Below are positions 1-7,303 of a stretch of DNA of 10,434 nucleotides, piece after piece (position 1 is the stretch's first letter; each line of letters opens with the position of its first letter). The stretch comes from Candidatus Microgenomates bacterium (GTDB taxonomy: Bacteria; Patescibacteriota; Microgenomatia; UBA1406; GWC2-37-13). The DNA is taken from contig JACOTV010000093.1 of assembly GCA_016178125.1 (NCBI GenBank), positions 1 through 10,434 of the forward strand, read 5' to 3'. The position numbers were made by a program, and so were the translations under genes. The notes beneath the pieces were generated by a model, which was not told where the DNA came from, searched no databases, and saw only the letters and a program-made list of their open reading frames with translations.

Positions 1-927
1 ACGCTGGTAAATGATTTTCTCACCGATAGTCCCGATATATTCAACAATCAAACGACCAAAGAAATTCTTGTCCTCGAAAATATCAGATTTTATCCCCAGG
101 AAAAACAAAACGATCCTGCGTTTACCAAGCGGCTTTCTGCGCTCGCTGATGTATATGTAAACGATGCATTTGCAATGGCGCACCGCACCGAAAGCTCGGT
201 GGTTGGAGTGCCCGGTATTCTTCCGGCATACGGTGGACTCCTCCTTAAAAAGGAACTCAAAATGATTTCACAGGTTGTACAAAACCCTAAAAAACCCGTC
301 GTAATTATTCTTGGTGGATCCAAAATATCGAGCAAGATAAATCTGATTAGCAAACTTCTGACGATCGGCGATTATCTCTTAATCGGTGGCGGAATCGCAA
401 ATACGTTTCTCGCCGCACAAAATATCGAAGTCGGAGAAAGTATTTATGAATATGATGAAAAAGAAAACGCCCGCCGCCTTATGTACGAAGCATCGCAACG
501 CGGCACCCAAATTCTGCTTCCCACCGATGCGATCTGTGGCAACAAAGACGATATAGATTCTCCGGGTACGGTGAAGAAAGTCGGCGACGTATTGCGCACC
601 GATTCAATACTCGATATCGGACCTATGACGCAAACCGCGTGGGGCGAAGTTATCGAACAAGCCAATACCATTATCTGGAACGGCCCGGTCGGATACTTCG
701 AAAACGCGGAGTATCGCATGGGGACCGACTTTATATATTCTGCAATCACTCATAATGATCATTGCATGTCGGTTGTTGGGGGAGGGGATACCCTAACGGC
801 TATTTCGAAAAAAGAATATATCGAAAAAATCACCCACATTTCAACCGGGGGTGGCGCAATGCTCGAGTTTATTGAAAAAGGCACACTTCCCGGGATTGAA
901 GCGCTACAATTAAAGCATGACTCTTAA
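1..927 (+). CDS. pgk: Phosphoglycerate kinase, 5'-truncated by window edge
   Basis: Phosphoglycerate kinase transfers phosphate from 1,3-bisphosphoglycerate to ADP, the first ATP-yielding step of lower glycolysis, in the cytoplasm. The reading frame is open from base 1 and 308 codons are visible; family members are about 390-400 residues, so roughly the first 85 are outside the window. Seen directly: the N-domain stretch LENIRFYP followed by VNDAFAMAHRTESS (equivalent to the family VNDAFGxAHRxxSS); the hinge and nucleotide side GGSKISSKI; WNGPVGYFE; VVGGGDT; and the C-terminal STGGGAMLEFIEKGTLPGI. All motifs expected in this part are intact. ATG 175 is an internal Met, not the start. The gene ends with TAA at 925-927 and overlaps the next gene by 11 bases, so the two are probably co-transcribed. 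Identification is secure; regulation cannot be judged because the upstream region is missing. Confidence 0.96.
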   Translation, partial: TLVNDFLTDSPDIFNNQTTKEILVLENIRFYPQEKQNDPAFTKRLSALADVYVNDAFAMAHRTESSVVGVPGILPAYGGLLLKKELKMISQVVQNPKKPVVIILGGSKISSKINLISKLLTIGDYLLIGGGIANTFLAAQNIEVGESIYEYDEKENARRLMYEASQRGTQILLPTDAICGNKDDIDSPGTVKKVGDVLRTDSILDIGPMTQTAWGEVIEQANTIIWNGPVGYFENAEYRMGTDFIYSAITHNDHCMSVVGGGDTLTAISKKEYIEKITHISTGGGAMLEFIEKGTLPGIEALQLKHDS

Positions 928-1885
928 GAACGCACTTCTTTCGCTCCTTTTCTTTTTGCTTCTTGGTGTTCCATCGTTTGCCGCAAACTATACGCCTGCA
1001 ATTGACTACGTTTTTGATTCCAATACATACACCGACATGACTTCATTTGTAACATGGCAAGCAGTACCGAGTGGCACCTCGATATTTGCCTCATACCAAT
1101 TTGGATTTCAGGCGGGAAATGGCGGGTATATAGGGACCCAAATCTACAGTAACGGCCAGAAAAAGGCGATATTCTCTATATGGGATGTCGACGGGTTTCC
1201 CCTCTCTGCACAACCGAACGAGGCGTGGTGTCAGCGGTTTGGCGGTGAGGGACTCGGAGCGCAATGTCTTATCGACTACCCGTGGGTCGCCAATCGTGAA
1301 TATAAATTGGTGGTCCGAAAACACTCAACTCTGGCAGATGGGGTAATATGGCAAGGAATAATAACCGATACAACCACGGGTGTACAAACAGGAATCGGAA
1401 GCATTAAAGTTGGTAATATCAATACCTATCAAGGGTTTGGCAGCCTGAACGGGTACCATTCGAATAATTTTCATGAATATTTCCTCCAGGGGACACAAGA
1501 CTGCCCACTTCATCCCTATTCAAAAATACAATGGCGTGGACCGTATGTACTAGATGGCACGCAAATGGCTTCAAAGGCTACAGCTGTGTACTTAGACTGC
1601 TCACTGGTTAATATATCTAGCCCTTCAAAAGGGATCGTTATATTGGAGGAAGGGCCGGGGACTGTTGTGACCAATCCCAACGGAAAAATCTTGTGGGATA
1701 CGCCGATTGTTACTCCGAGTATAACTCCGTCTCCAACTAAGCTCCCTTCTATTGAACCCACGGCAACAACTGTTCCAACCATCGTTCCGACCGGTCCGGC
1801 TTGCAAGTTGGGCGACGCAAATCATGATGGTACAATATCACTTGCGGATTACAGCGTATGGCGCAGCATATTTATAAAACAATGA
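917..1885 (+). CDS. Secreted DUF3472-like protein with C-terminal dockerin-type loop
   Basis: A 322-residue exported protein of unknown function. Residues 1-22 form a signal peptide (short Lys-containing n-region, LLSLLFFLLLGV core, SFA|A cleavage site). Residues about 45-190 resemble DUF3472, a domain of secreted, probably carbohydrate-associated proteins: a GGYIGTQ strand, IFSIWD, FGGEGLGAQ, and a YPW...REYKLVV strand. Cysteines at 105, 117, 196, 228 and 296 fit an extracytoplasmic fold. Residues 262-294 are a Pro/Thr/Ser-rich linker, followed by GDANHDGTISLADYSVWRS, a dockerin type I / EF-hand-like calcium loop (D300, N302, D304, D311). Only one half-repeat is present where dockerins normally have two. 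The ATG overlaps the pgk stop by 11 bases and the TGA overlaps the pyrC start (ATGA), indicating translational coupling. No clear Shine-Dalgarno is seen. The DUF3472 assignment is from pattern memory and moderately sure; signal peptide and calcium loop are plain. Confidence 0.85.
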   Translation: MTLKNALLSLLFFLLLGVPSFAANYTPAIDYVFDSNTYTDMTSFVTWQAVPSGTSIFASYQFGFQAGNGGYIGTQIYSNGQKKAIFSIWDVDGFPLSAQPNEAWCQRFGGEGLGAQCLIDYPWVANREYKLVVRKHSTLADGVIWQGIITDTTTGVQTGIGSIKVGNINTYQGFGSLNGYHSNNFHEYFLQGTQDCPLHPYSKIQWRGPYVLDGTQMASKATAVYLDCSLVNISSPSKGIVILEEGPGTVVTNPNGKILWDTPIVTPSITPSPTKLPSIEPTATTVPTIVPTGPACKLGDANHDGTISLADYSVWRSIFIKQ

Positions 1886-2934
1886 TCCAGCTACCTGGCC
1901 TTATTGACCCCCATGTCCATTTGCGCGACCCCGGGCAAACCGATAAAGAAGATTTCTATACCGGCACCTCGGCCGCGCTCGCCGGTGGGTACACAACAGT
2001 CGTCGATATGCCTAATAACGTCGAGCCTGTTATGACCGAAGTGGTCCTTGCCAAAAAAAAGCTCATTGCCCAAGAAAAAACCGCCTGTGACATAGGGTTC
2101 TATTTCGGCTCACTGGGTGACAACCTCGAAGAGTTCCCTAAAATAAGACAATCGGTTCTTGGACTCAAATTGTATCTTAACTTTACCACCGGCGGATTTA
2201 TTATCGACGAACCAGCACTCCAACGTATATTTTCTGCATGGAACGAGGTTACGAGTGGCAGCAAGCCGATTCTTTTGCATGCCGAGGAAGATGTAATGGA
2301 GGCGGTCATAAAGGCGATAGGAAATACCAGGCAACCAACCCATATTTGTCACGTTTCATCAAAGGATGAATTGTCACAGATAATAAAAGCAAAAGAAGAC
2401 GGGTTGCCTATAACCTGTGGGGTGTGTCCCCATCATTTGTTCCTTACAGAAGCCGATGTCCCGCGCCTTGGTGGATTCGGACTGATGAAACCATCTCTTA
2501 AAGCCAAGAACGACCAAGAATACTTGTGGAACAATATGCGATATGTTGACGTCATTGAATCCGACCACGCGCCGCATACCTACGAGGAGAAACAGTATGC
2601 GGCGCCCCCTTTTGGCGTCCCCGGCCTCGAAACAACGCTTCCCCTTATGCTTACCGCGGTCGAAGATAAACGAATCACTCTTGACGAGGTGATTGCCAAA
2701 TGTCACGACAATCCAAAAAAGATTCTCCACCTTGCAGATCAAAAAGACACATATATTGAAGTTGATCCTATTGAATACGAAATCCGTAACGAACTCTTGT
2801 TTACTAAATGCAAGTGGTCACCGTTTAATGGTATGAAAGTTCGGGGGAAGGTCGTTAAAACGGTAATTCGCGGAAGAACGGTCTTCGAACATGGAGTTGT
2901 AAAAGCCGGACCAGGAAGCGGAGAAGTTATTTGA
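1882..2934 (+). CDS. pyrC: Dihydroorotase (CAD-like type)
   Basis: Dihydroorotase cyclises N-carbamoyl-aspartate to dihydroorotate, the third step of de novo UMP synthesis (cytoplasmic, amidohydrolase superfamily). The 350-residue product shows the metal site in order: LIDPHVHLRDPG (H11, H13), the lysine expected to be carboxylated in GLKLYLNFTTGG (K96), LLHAEE (H133), ICHVSS (H157) and the catalytic aspartate in ESDHAPHTYEEK (D228). PFGVPGLETTLPLML and the ALAGGYTTVVDMPN segment resemble the dihydroorotase domain of CAD more than E. coli PyrC. At 350 residues it is shorter than typical 400-430 residue bacterial class I enzymes. I chose ATG 1882 because it forms a 4-base ATGA overlap with the preceding stop and begins directly with the family N-terminal strand; an in-frame ATG at 1858 would add eight residues overlapping the upstream gene. 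It converges on pyrD, the next pathway step, with an 8-base overlap. The product name is secure. Confidence 0.94.
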   Translation: MIQLPGLIDPHVHLRDPGQTDKEDFYTGTSAALAGGYTTVVDMPNNVEPVMTEVVLAKKKLIAQEKTACDIGFYFGSLGDNLEEFPKIRQSVLGLKLYLNFTTGGFIIDEPALQRIFSAWNEVTSGSKPILLHAEEDVMEAVIKAIGNTRQPTHICHVSSKDELSQIIKAKEDGLPITCGVCPHHLFLTEADVPRLGGFGLMKPSLKAKNDQEYLWNNMRYVDVIESDHAPHTYEEKQYAAPPFGVPGLETTLPLMLTAVEDKRITLDEVIAKCHDNPKKILHLADQKDTYIEVDPIEYEIRNELLFTKCKWSPFNGMKVRGKVVKTVIRGRTVFEHGVVKAGPGSGEVI

Positions 2935-3994
2935 CCTGCGATTTAATCTCTTGCGCCAAAAACGGATTCCACATTGCGCCCGTTGCACTCATGACTGCAT
3001 CTGCTCCTGCATTCATATACTCAAAATAGTCTTCGGGTTTTGTCACACCGCCAACACCAATCACCGCAAACTTCATATTATTTTCTTCACGCAGCTTCTT
3101 AAGCCTCGCAACCATCTCGAGTCCCGCCCATTTGATCGGCGCGCCACAGATACCGCTTCGCAAACGCCCTTCCCCCGGAAGCGCTTGCTTACCAGAAGCA
3201 TCTCTGATCTCAGCACTAATCGTGTTTATAGTCGCAAATCCGTCGACCAGCTTGCCGAGTCGTTTTACATAGTCTGCCAAGTGATTTTGATCCTTAAAAT
3301 AGGCGAGCTTCACGATAAGGGGAGTGTCCCCGATTTCATTTTTAACTGCAGTAAGTATTTTTTCCATCCGGTCTGTATCAAAACAGAGAAGATTGGTTGA
3401 ACCTTCGTTTGGGCAGCTGGCGTTCATTTCCATGACCGGAACCCCTGTTTCTTTGACTAATTTCGCTGCTATTGCATGGTCTTTAATGAAGGCGTCTTCA
3501 CCCTCACCCCGGTTGGTCCCTTGAAAGCTCCCCACAACAACCTGACCATGACCTGCCGCTTGGGTAGCAGCCTCAAGATCTGGTTGCCACACATCGGGGG
3601 AGAACGATGGCACGCCAAACGAGTTGGTTATCGCGAGCGGTTCCGTATATTTTGTACTGGCGGTAACGCCCCGGTCAGCCTTCTCAAGGGTCAGATCGCC
3701 CGTGATTTGGAGAGGCACAATGTTAGGTTTTGGATGACACTCGTACGCTTGAGAGCGAACCGTTTTGTAAACGGCAATGTCGTATCCTTTCCTGAAAACC
3801 GCAGCAACATGGTTACTCGTTGGGAGGGGACCGGCGGGTATTCCAAAGGGAAGGTAGACCTTAACTCCCAGAAAATCGGTCTGGGGTTCCCCTTCATTCA
3901 TATACGCTTCGCTATCGGCATATTCACCAAAAGGACCTTCGTGATAGTTTTCTTCAAACGTCTTTTCCGGATCATAGATTGGGGTATGTAACAT
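2927..3994 (-). CDS. pyrD: Dihydroorotate dehydrogenase family protein
   Basis: A flavoprotein TIM barrel that should oxidise dihydroorotate to orotate, step four of UMP synthesis. Seen in the 355 residues: a glycine-rich opening (PFGIPAGPLPTSN), an ITNSFG substrate-loop equivalent (122-127), MNASCPNE (190-197) with Cys194 at the catalytic-base position, LIVKL (K229), TINT (256-259), GVGGV (313-317) and SATGAMWNP (336-344) for FMN phosphate binding. A Cys base is the class 1 (soluble) hallmark; class 2 membrane enzymes use Ser. The first ~40 residues (acidic, DPEKTFEENYHEGPFG) extend beyond the usual ~310-residue class 1 enzyme, and no PyrK partner is in the window, so the electron acceptor is unknown. 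The start lies 2 bases after the DUF192 stop, so it is probably translated from the tRNA-Pro/DUF192 transcript; no good Shine-Dalgarno is present. A related FMN oxidoreductase such as a dihydropyrimidine dehydrogenase-like enzyme is a less likely alternative; the pyrC neighbour favours pyrD. Confidence 0.9.
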   Translation of the reverse strand: MLHTPIYDPEKTFEENYHEGPFGEYADSEAYMNEGEPQTDFLGVKVYLPFGIPAGPLPTSNHVAAVFRKGYDIAVYKTVRSQAYECHPKPNIVPLQITGDLTLEKADRGVTASTKYTEPLAITNSFGVPSFSPDVWQPDLEAATQAAGHGQVVVGSFQGTNRGEGEDAFIKDHAIAAKLVKETGVPVMEMNASCPNEGSTNLLCFDTDRMEKILTAVKNEIGDTPLIVKLAYFKDQNHLADYVKRLGKLVDGFATINTISAEIRDASGKQALPGEGRLRSGICGAPIKWAGLEMVARLKKLREENNMKFAVIGVGGVTKPEDYFEYMNAGADAVMSATGAMWNPFLAQEIKSQVK

Positions 3995-3996
3995 AG

Positions 3997-4401
3997 TTAT
4001 TTTCTGAATAATTCTACCACGCGGTCTGCCGGGCCTGGAGAGCTAACCGTCATGACCGTCTTGGTTTTTGAGACCGAGGGTAGGGGAGACTTCCCTATTA
4101 CCCGATCCCCGTCCATCCATAATAAATCAAGATCGACCAAGGTATTCATATTCCAAAATGTACGTTTTGACTTGTCGGGGAAATAAAAAATCATGCCATC
4201 GTAATCCTGTTTTCCTTTTACAAACATGAGTCCTCTACTCCACTCTGCGGCATTGGTCGCCGTTTTTAGTTGGTAGTCCCGACCTTCTATCTTGACCGAC
4301 TTGTACGGACTTTTACGTAGAGTAAGCGGATACACAACAATGAAGGTAATCACCCCTAACAACGACAACGCAGCCACAATCAGCGGGTTTTTTATTCTCA
4401 T
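3997..4401 (-). CDS. Membrane-anchored DUF192 family protein
   Basis: A 134-residue protein of the DUF192 family (small beta-barrel, function not established). Residues 6-25 form one hydrophobic helix with basic flanks (MRIK... and TLRK), an uncleaved signal anchor that would place the domain outside the cytoplasmic membrane. Family motifs follow: AEWSRGLMF (52-60), DGMIFYFPD (68-76), FWNMNT (82-87, usually FWMKNT), and LDLLWMDGDRVIG (91-103). The in-frame ORF runs upstream to 4461, but those 20 codons lie inside the tRNA-Pro gene and are not protein-like, so ATG at 4399-4401 is the start. That ATG begins after a single base beyond the tRNA discriminator base, leaving no room for a ribosome binding site. 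pyrD follows 2 bases downstream in the same direction. The family call is good; the role, and any link to pyrimidine synthesis, is unknown. Confidence 0.88.
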   Translation of the reverse strand: MRIKNPLIVAALSLLGVITFIVVYPLTLRKSPYKSVKIEGRDYQLKTATNAAEWSRGLMFVKGKQDYDGMIFYFPDKSKRTFWNMNTLVDLDLLWMDGDRVIGKSPLPSVSKTKTVMTVSSPGPADRVVELFRK

Positions 4402-4402
4402 G

Positions 4403-4476
4403 TCGGGGTGGTGGGACTTGAACCCGCGGCCTCTCGCTCCCAAAGCGAACGCTCTAGCCATCTGAGCTACACCCCG
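4403..4476 (-). tRNA. tRNA-Pro (anticodon TGG)
   Basis: The reverse complement folds as a 74-base tRNA: acceptor stem CGGGGTG with CACCCCG (seven pairs), D arm GCTC/GAGC with loop AGATGGCTA, anticodon stem TTCGC/GCGAG closed by a T-G wobble around loop TTTGGGA, and T arm GCGGG-TTCAAGT-CCCAC. Positions 34-36 read TGG, decoding CCA and, by wobble, other Pro codons. The CGGGGTG acceptor start is typical of bacterial tRNA-Pro. The T stem has one C-A mismatch (position 50 with 64). The 3' CCA is not encoded: the discriminator A at 4403 is followed by C and then the DUF192 ATG. CCA must therefore be added after 3' processing. Confidence 0.96.
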
Positions 4477-4490
4477 TATGTACAGTCCCT

Positions 4491-4496
4491 ATTATA
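4491..4496 (-). promoter_or_regulatory. Candidate -10 box for the tRNA-Pro/DUF192/pyrD transcript
   Basis: On the minus strand this reads TATAAT exactly, ending 15 bases before the first tRNA base (4476), a normal distance for a start near 4483-4485 with a short 5' leader. No convincing -35 box is seen at 16-18 bases upstream (GTGTGA or similar). No hairpin terminator lies between the 862-residue gene and this site, so read-through from that gene could also supply the tRNA. Confidence 0.5.
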
Positions 4497-4550
4497 TACG
4501 GCCAATCGCAGCTTCACACAGAGAATATACAGCGAGAACGAAGAATGATA

Positions 4551-7139
4551 TTATGCCGCGAGCTTGAATGGGTCTTCGGGTTTGTTTTCGGCTGAAGTGG
4601 TCGCCGGTGTGGACTCACCCGCTTTGTTGAGGCTGTCGCGATAGTCCATCTTTCCCTTGAGTGATCCCTCTTTACCACTCGCAAATAGCCGTGCTACTTT
4701 TGCTTTCATTTTGGCAAATCTTCCTTTGGCTTCAACAATCTGGTCTTCCATGGCGTTTAAGTCACGAGCAAGCTCGTTAATCTGTTGAGTTAGCTCGGCT
4801 TGTTCGGGGTTAAGTTCTGGGCTTTCAGCGAGTTCGTCGGTTATTTCGCGCGATATCTTCCGCTGTTCTGCGATACCAGGCTCAGTCGATAATTCGGCCG
4901 CAGGAACTACCTCTTGCTCAGTTGCGCTATGCAAATCTTTGCCCACTCGTGCCAATGCTTCGGCAAATTTTGCTCTGACTGCTTCGTTATTTGCCGGTCC
5001 TTCGTTAACATTTAGCTTATTAACAACCTCTGTTGCGGTTGTGCGCCCATTATTGGTCGTTACGTTCTCCTGAGAGACGGTTATTTTCGGCTGCTCACTC
5101 TGTAAGTGGAGTATGTCCTGGGGATTAGACGTAGCTTCGGTATCGGGGGTTGGGCCTGCTCCAGCTTCCACAGGCTTTCCAAAATCGGCCAATCCTCGCT
5201 GTTCACGACCGAGCGCTCGACCTGCCCCAGCTATCCCTATTCCCCCAAGTATTGCCGCGGCTCCAGCTGCAGCTACTTTCTTGGTATCAGTCCCTGTCCT
5301 GGGGAGTTCATTGGTCGGTGTATCAGTTGGCGGTGCCACTTTAATTATGATAAACGGAGCGCTCCATTGGTCAGAGCCGCTATTTTCGGTTACATTATGT
5401 TTGGGTGGGATCTCCTTCGGTGTGCACACAAAGGCGATCTGTCCTTCACCTGCTGAGATAAGGCGCACATCCTTATATTCCTGGTTAAACTTGTACCAGT
5501 CTGGCGTGCCGTTTTGATCGCTATCTAGTCCAAGTTTCGCAATCGAAGGTCCTACTATGGAATCAACTTGAATATTAAGACCGCACACCGGCTTTCCATC
5601 TGCACCAAGGAGGGGCTTTTCCGGGATCACCACAGATGAGACATAGGTATTGCGGCCGTCTGCACCGGCTTCCACTCGACTTACCCCTCCGCTTGTTACC
5701 AGATCTTGCGGTGATTGATCAAAGCCGGGCCCTGCGTTTTGCTTGCTGTGTATTGCTGTTACTGTACTCCTTGCGATTTGGTCGCACGCTTCCCCTGCCT
5801 TTGGAGTCAAATGTGTCTCAATCTTTCCGCCTGCGGAGTATGCAGAGGCTGGTGCTTCCTCAAGCGAACCATATGTTCCAACGGTATTCCCTTGTGCGTC
5901 ATAGATCGTGTATGAGACGCTTTCTGCAACCAGAGCGGGATTTTCTATTCCGCAAGCCTTAAGCGTCTCGCCACTTGGCAATGTTACTTCAAATATTCCA
6001 CCCTGATATTGCGCTGGCGTTTGAGTTTCGATTTTGCCTTGCTCGCCGGGAGGCGCGTAGGTGGTCGATTCTGACTTAGAAGTCCAAGATGAACTTTCAT
6101 TCATAGTGGCCGATACTGCGTCCATAAAGCCTGCTTTCTGAACTGCGTCGGGAGAGACCACGGCGATGCCGTCGACGCCTACTGTTATCTGATGACCTTC
6201 TTTGGTGAACACGCCGATGCTTCCGTCAGCATCCTGCACTACCACAACATCGCCCTTGAGCTGAGGATTGAGCTTCATAACATCAATTGCTTGCTTCAAG
6301 ACACCTTTTATTTCGGTGGCTATGGGTGCTTCTTCTACAGGCTTTTCTACACCATCTACAGAAATGCTAGACACATGCTGCTCAGTGCGGGCGTCGGTCG
6401 TGACGATCCGTTCTCCATTTGGGCCAACAGTTTCGGAGCGCGCCGATATACCAACGTCTCCCGTTGCTGGGGTAGCTAATGAATCAGAAGATGCTGCTGA
6501 AGCTGCAATTTCGGGTTGAGGGTTCTGATTCATCTCGCCGCTTGGGTTATCGCTGCCAAAATTCGCTCCGCTCGCGCCGAGTTCTATGCCGCCTGACGCG
6601 GAAACGGTGACTGCGGGGTTGTTCAGGTCTATTGTTGAAGGCGCTTGATCAACGGTCTGCACATGAGCTGCGTCGGGGGAAACCGGCACGGTTTCTCCAA
6701 AGGCGGGCGCAGCCATCGCACCCATACCCGTCAAGCCGACTAACCCAGCGCTTGCAACTTTTGCGGTGGTGCTATGCATGGCATCTGAAGCCTTATCTGC
6801 GATACGTGTACTCAGTGGATCTACTGGATTGTTATCTCTTCCTAATACATTGGTGTTCGTATCCATTCCCTGGGACGCGGCTTCGGCGCGGCGCGCGTCG
6901 TTTGCTGCACCAATTTCACCGGCTCCAGCTGCAACTTTTGCCATCGCGCTGGATGCGGAGTCTGACTTTTCTGCTCTTCCCATTAATCGGTTCAAAATCC
7001 CACTGAGTCCACCAGGATGATGCGCTTCTGCAGCGTGTGCGGGGGTTGCCGCGACCTGAGGAGCCTCAGCGGGTGTGGATGCTGAGGGTCCGGTGGGTAG
7101 TCCTAATTCTGCTGGTGTTGGTGAATGTCCTTCTCCCAT
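4551..7139 (-). CDS. Large surface protein: two hydrophobic segments, internal LPRTG, coiled-coil tail
   Basis: An 862-residue Ala/Gly/Pro/Thr-rich protein I cannot match to a named family. Residues 1-120 are hydrophilic low-complexity. Residues 126-147 (VASAGLVGLTGMGAMAAPAF) look like a signal peptide core or membrane segment with an APA-type cleavage site. Residues 150-610 form the presumed ectodomain, holding all four cysteines (396, 452, 519, 572) and a calcium-loop-like DSDQNGTPDWYKF (539-551) as in thrombospondin type 3 / bacterial DxDxDGxPD repeats. ELPRTGTDTKK (611-621) is a sortase-type sequence, followed by a hydrophobic helix (622-639) and basic residues (RALGREQR), as in a cell-wall sorting signal, but ~220 residues follow, including a probable coiled coil (about 755-815). 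Predicted topology is N-in, ectodomain out, C-in. An in-frame TAG at 7149-7151 makes ATG 7139 the most upstream ATG; Met121 (6779) would give a conventional signal peptide and remains possible. No Shine-Dalgarno seen. Confidence 0.85.
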   Translation of the reverse strand: MGEGHSPTPAELGLPTGPSASTPAEAPQVAATPAHAAEAHHPGGLSGILNRLMGRAEKSDSASSAMAKVAAGAGEIGAANDARRAEAASQGMDTNTNVLGRDNNPVDPLSTRIADKASDAMHSTTAKVASAGLVGLTGMGAMAAPAFGETVPVSPDAAHVQTVDQAPSTIDLNNPAVTVSASGGIELGASGANFGSDNPSGEMNQNPQPEIAASAASSDSLATPATGDVGISARSETVGPNGERIVTTDARTEQHVSSISVDGVEKPVEEAPIATEIKGVLKQAIDVMKLNPQLKGDVVVVQDADGSIGVFTKEGHQITVGVDGIAVVSPDAVQKAGFMDAVSATMNESSSWTSKSESTTYAPPGEQGKIETQTPAQYQGGIFEVTLPSGETLKACGIENPALVAESVSYTIYDAQGNTVGTYGSLEEAPASAYSAGGKIETHLTPKAGEACDQIARSTVTAIHSKQNAGPGFDQSPQDLVTSGGVSRVEAGADGRNTYVSSVVIPEKPLLGADGKPVCGLNIQVDSIVGPSIAKLGLDSDQNGTPDWYKFNQEYKDVRLISAGEGQIAFVCTPKEIPPKHNVTENSGSDQWSAPFIIIKVAPPTDTPTNELPRTGTDTKKVAAAGAAAILGGIGIAGAGRALGREQRGLADFGKPVEAGAGPTPDTEATSNPQDILHLQSEQPKITVSQENVTTNNGRTTATEVVNKLNVNEGPANNEAVRAKFAEALARVGKDLHSATEQEVVPAAELSTEPGIAEQRKISREITDELAESPELNPEQAELTQQINELARDLNAMEDQIVEAKGRFAKMKAKVARLFASGKEGSLKGKMDYRDSLNKAGESTPATTSAENKPEDPFKLAA

Positions 7140-7147
7140 AATACTGC

Positions 7148-7161
7148 GCTAAAAATTTAGC
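7148..7161. repeat. Short inverted repeat before the 862-residue gene
   Basis: GCTAAA-AA-TTTAGC, six paired bases around a two-base centre, lies 8 bases upstream of the leftward ATG. It could be an operator half-site pair or a weak mRNA hairpin at the ribosome entry site; AT-rich sequence makes chance occurrence plausible. Confidence 0.35.
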
Positions 7162-7215
7162 TTTCATCCATGGTAACAAATGATCATAAATAATAGCAAC
7201 ACCAAATGGAGCATT

Positions 7216-7221
7216 ATTATA
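7216..7221 (-). promoter_or_regulatory. Candidate -10 box for the 862-residue gene
   Basis: The minus strand reads TATAAT, which would start transcription near 7209 and give a leader of about 70 bases. The hexamer 17 bases upstream on that strand is TATGTT, a poor -35 match, so the call rests on the -10 alone. Confidence 0.4.
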
Positions 7222-7303
7222 GTTTAGACTGTCACAACAACATATTTACAGCGTGTCGCGAATGCTTAAATATTCACGTTCGTAGGCATTTATTCAGCAA
7301 TTA

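Noticed and set aside
1858..1881. Earlier in-frame ATG for pyrC
   Set aside because: It would add eight residues not found in the family and lies 28 bases inside the upstream gene; ATG 1882 gives an ATGA overlap and starts at the conserved strand.
4402..4461. Twenty-codon N-terminal extension of the DUF192 gene
   Set aside because: These codons lie inside the tRNA-Pro gene and do not resemble protein; ATG 4401 directly precedes a good signal anchor.
4477..4550. Terminator after the 862-residue gene
   Set aside because: No stem of more than about four pairs followed by a T-run is visible; read-through into tRNA-Pro is possible.
5106..5517. Overlapping rightward ORFs opposite the 862-residue gene, and similar ORFs opposite pyrD (3476-3991)
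   Set aside because: They are antisense shadows: compositionally odd translations without domains, opposite genes with clear protein signatures or coherent architecture.
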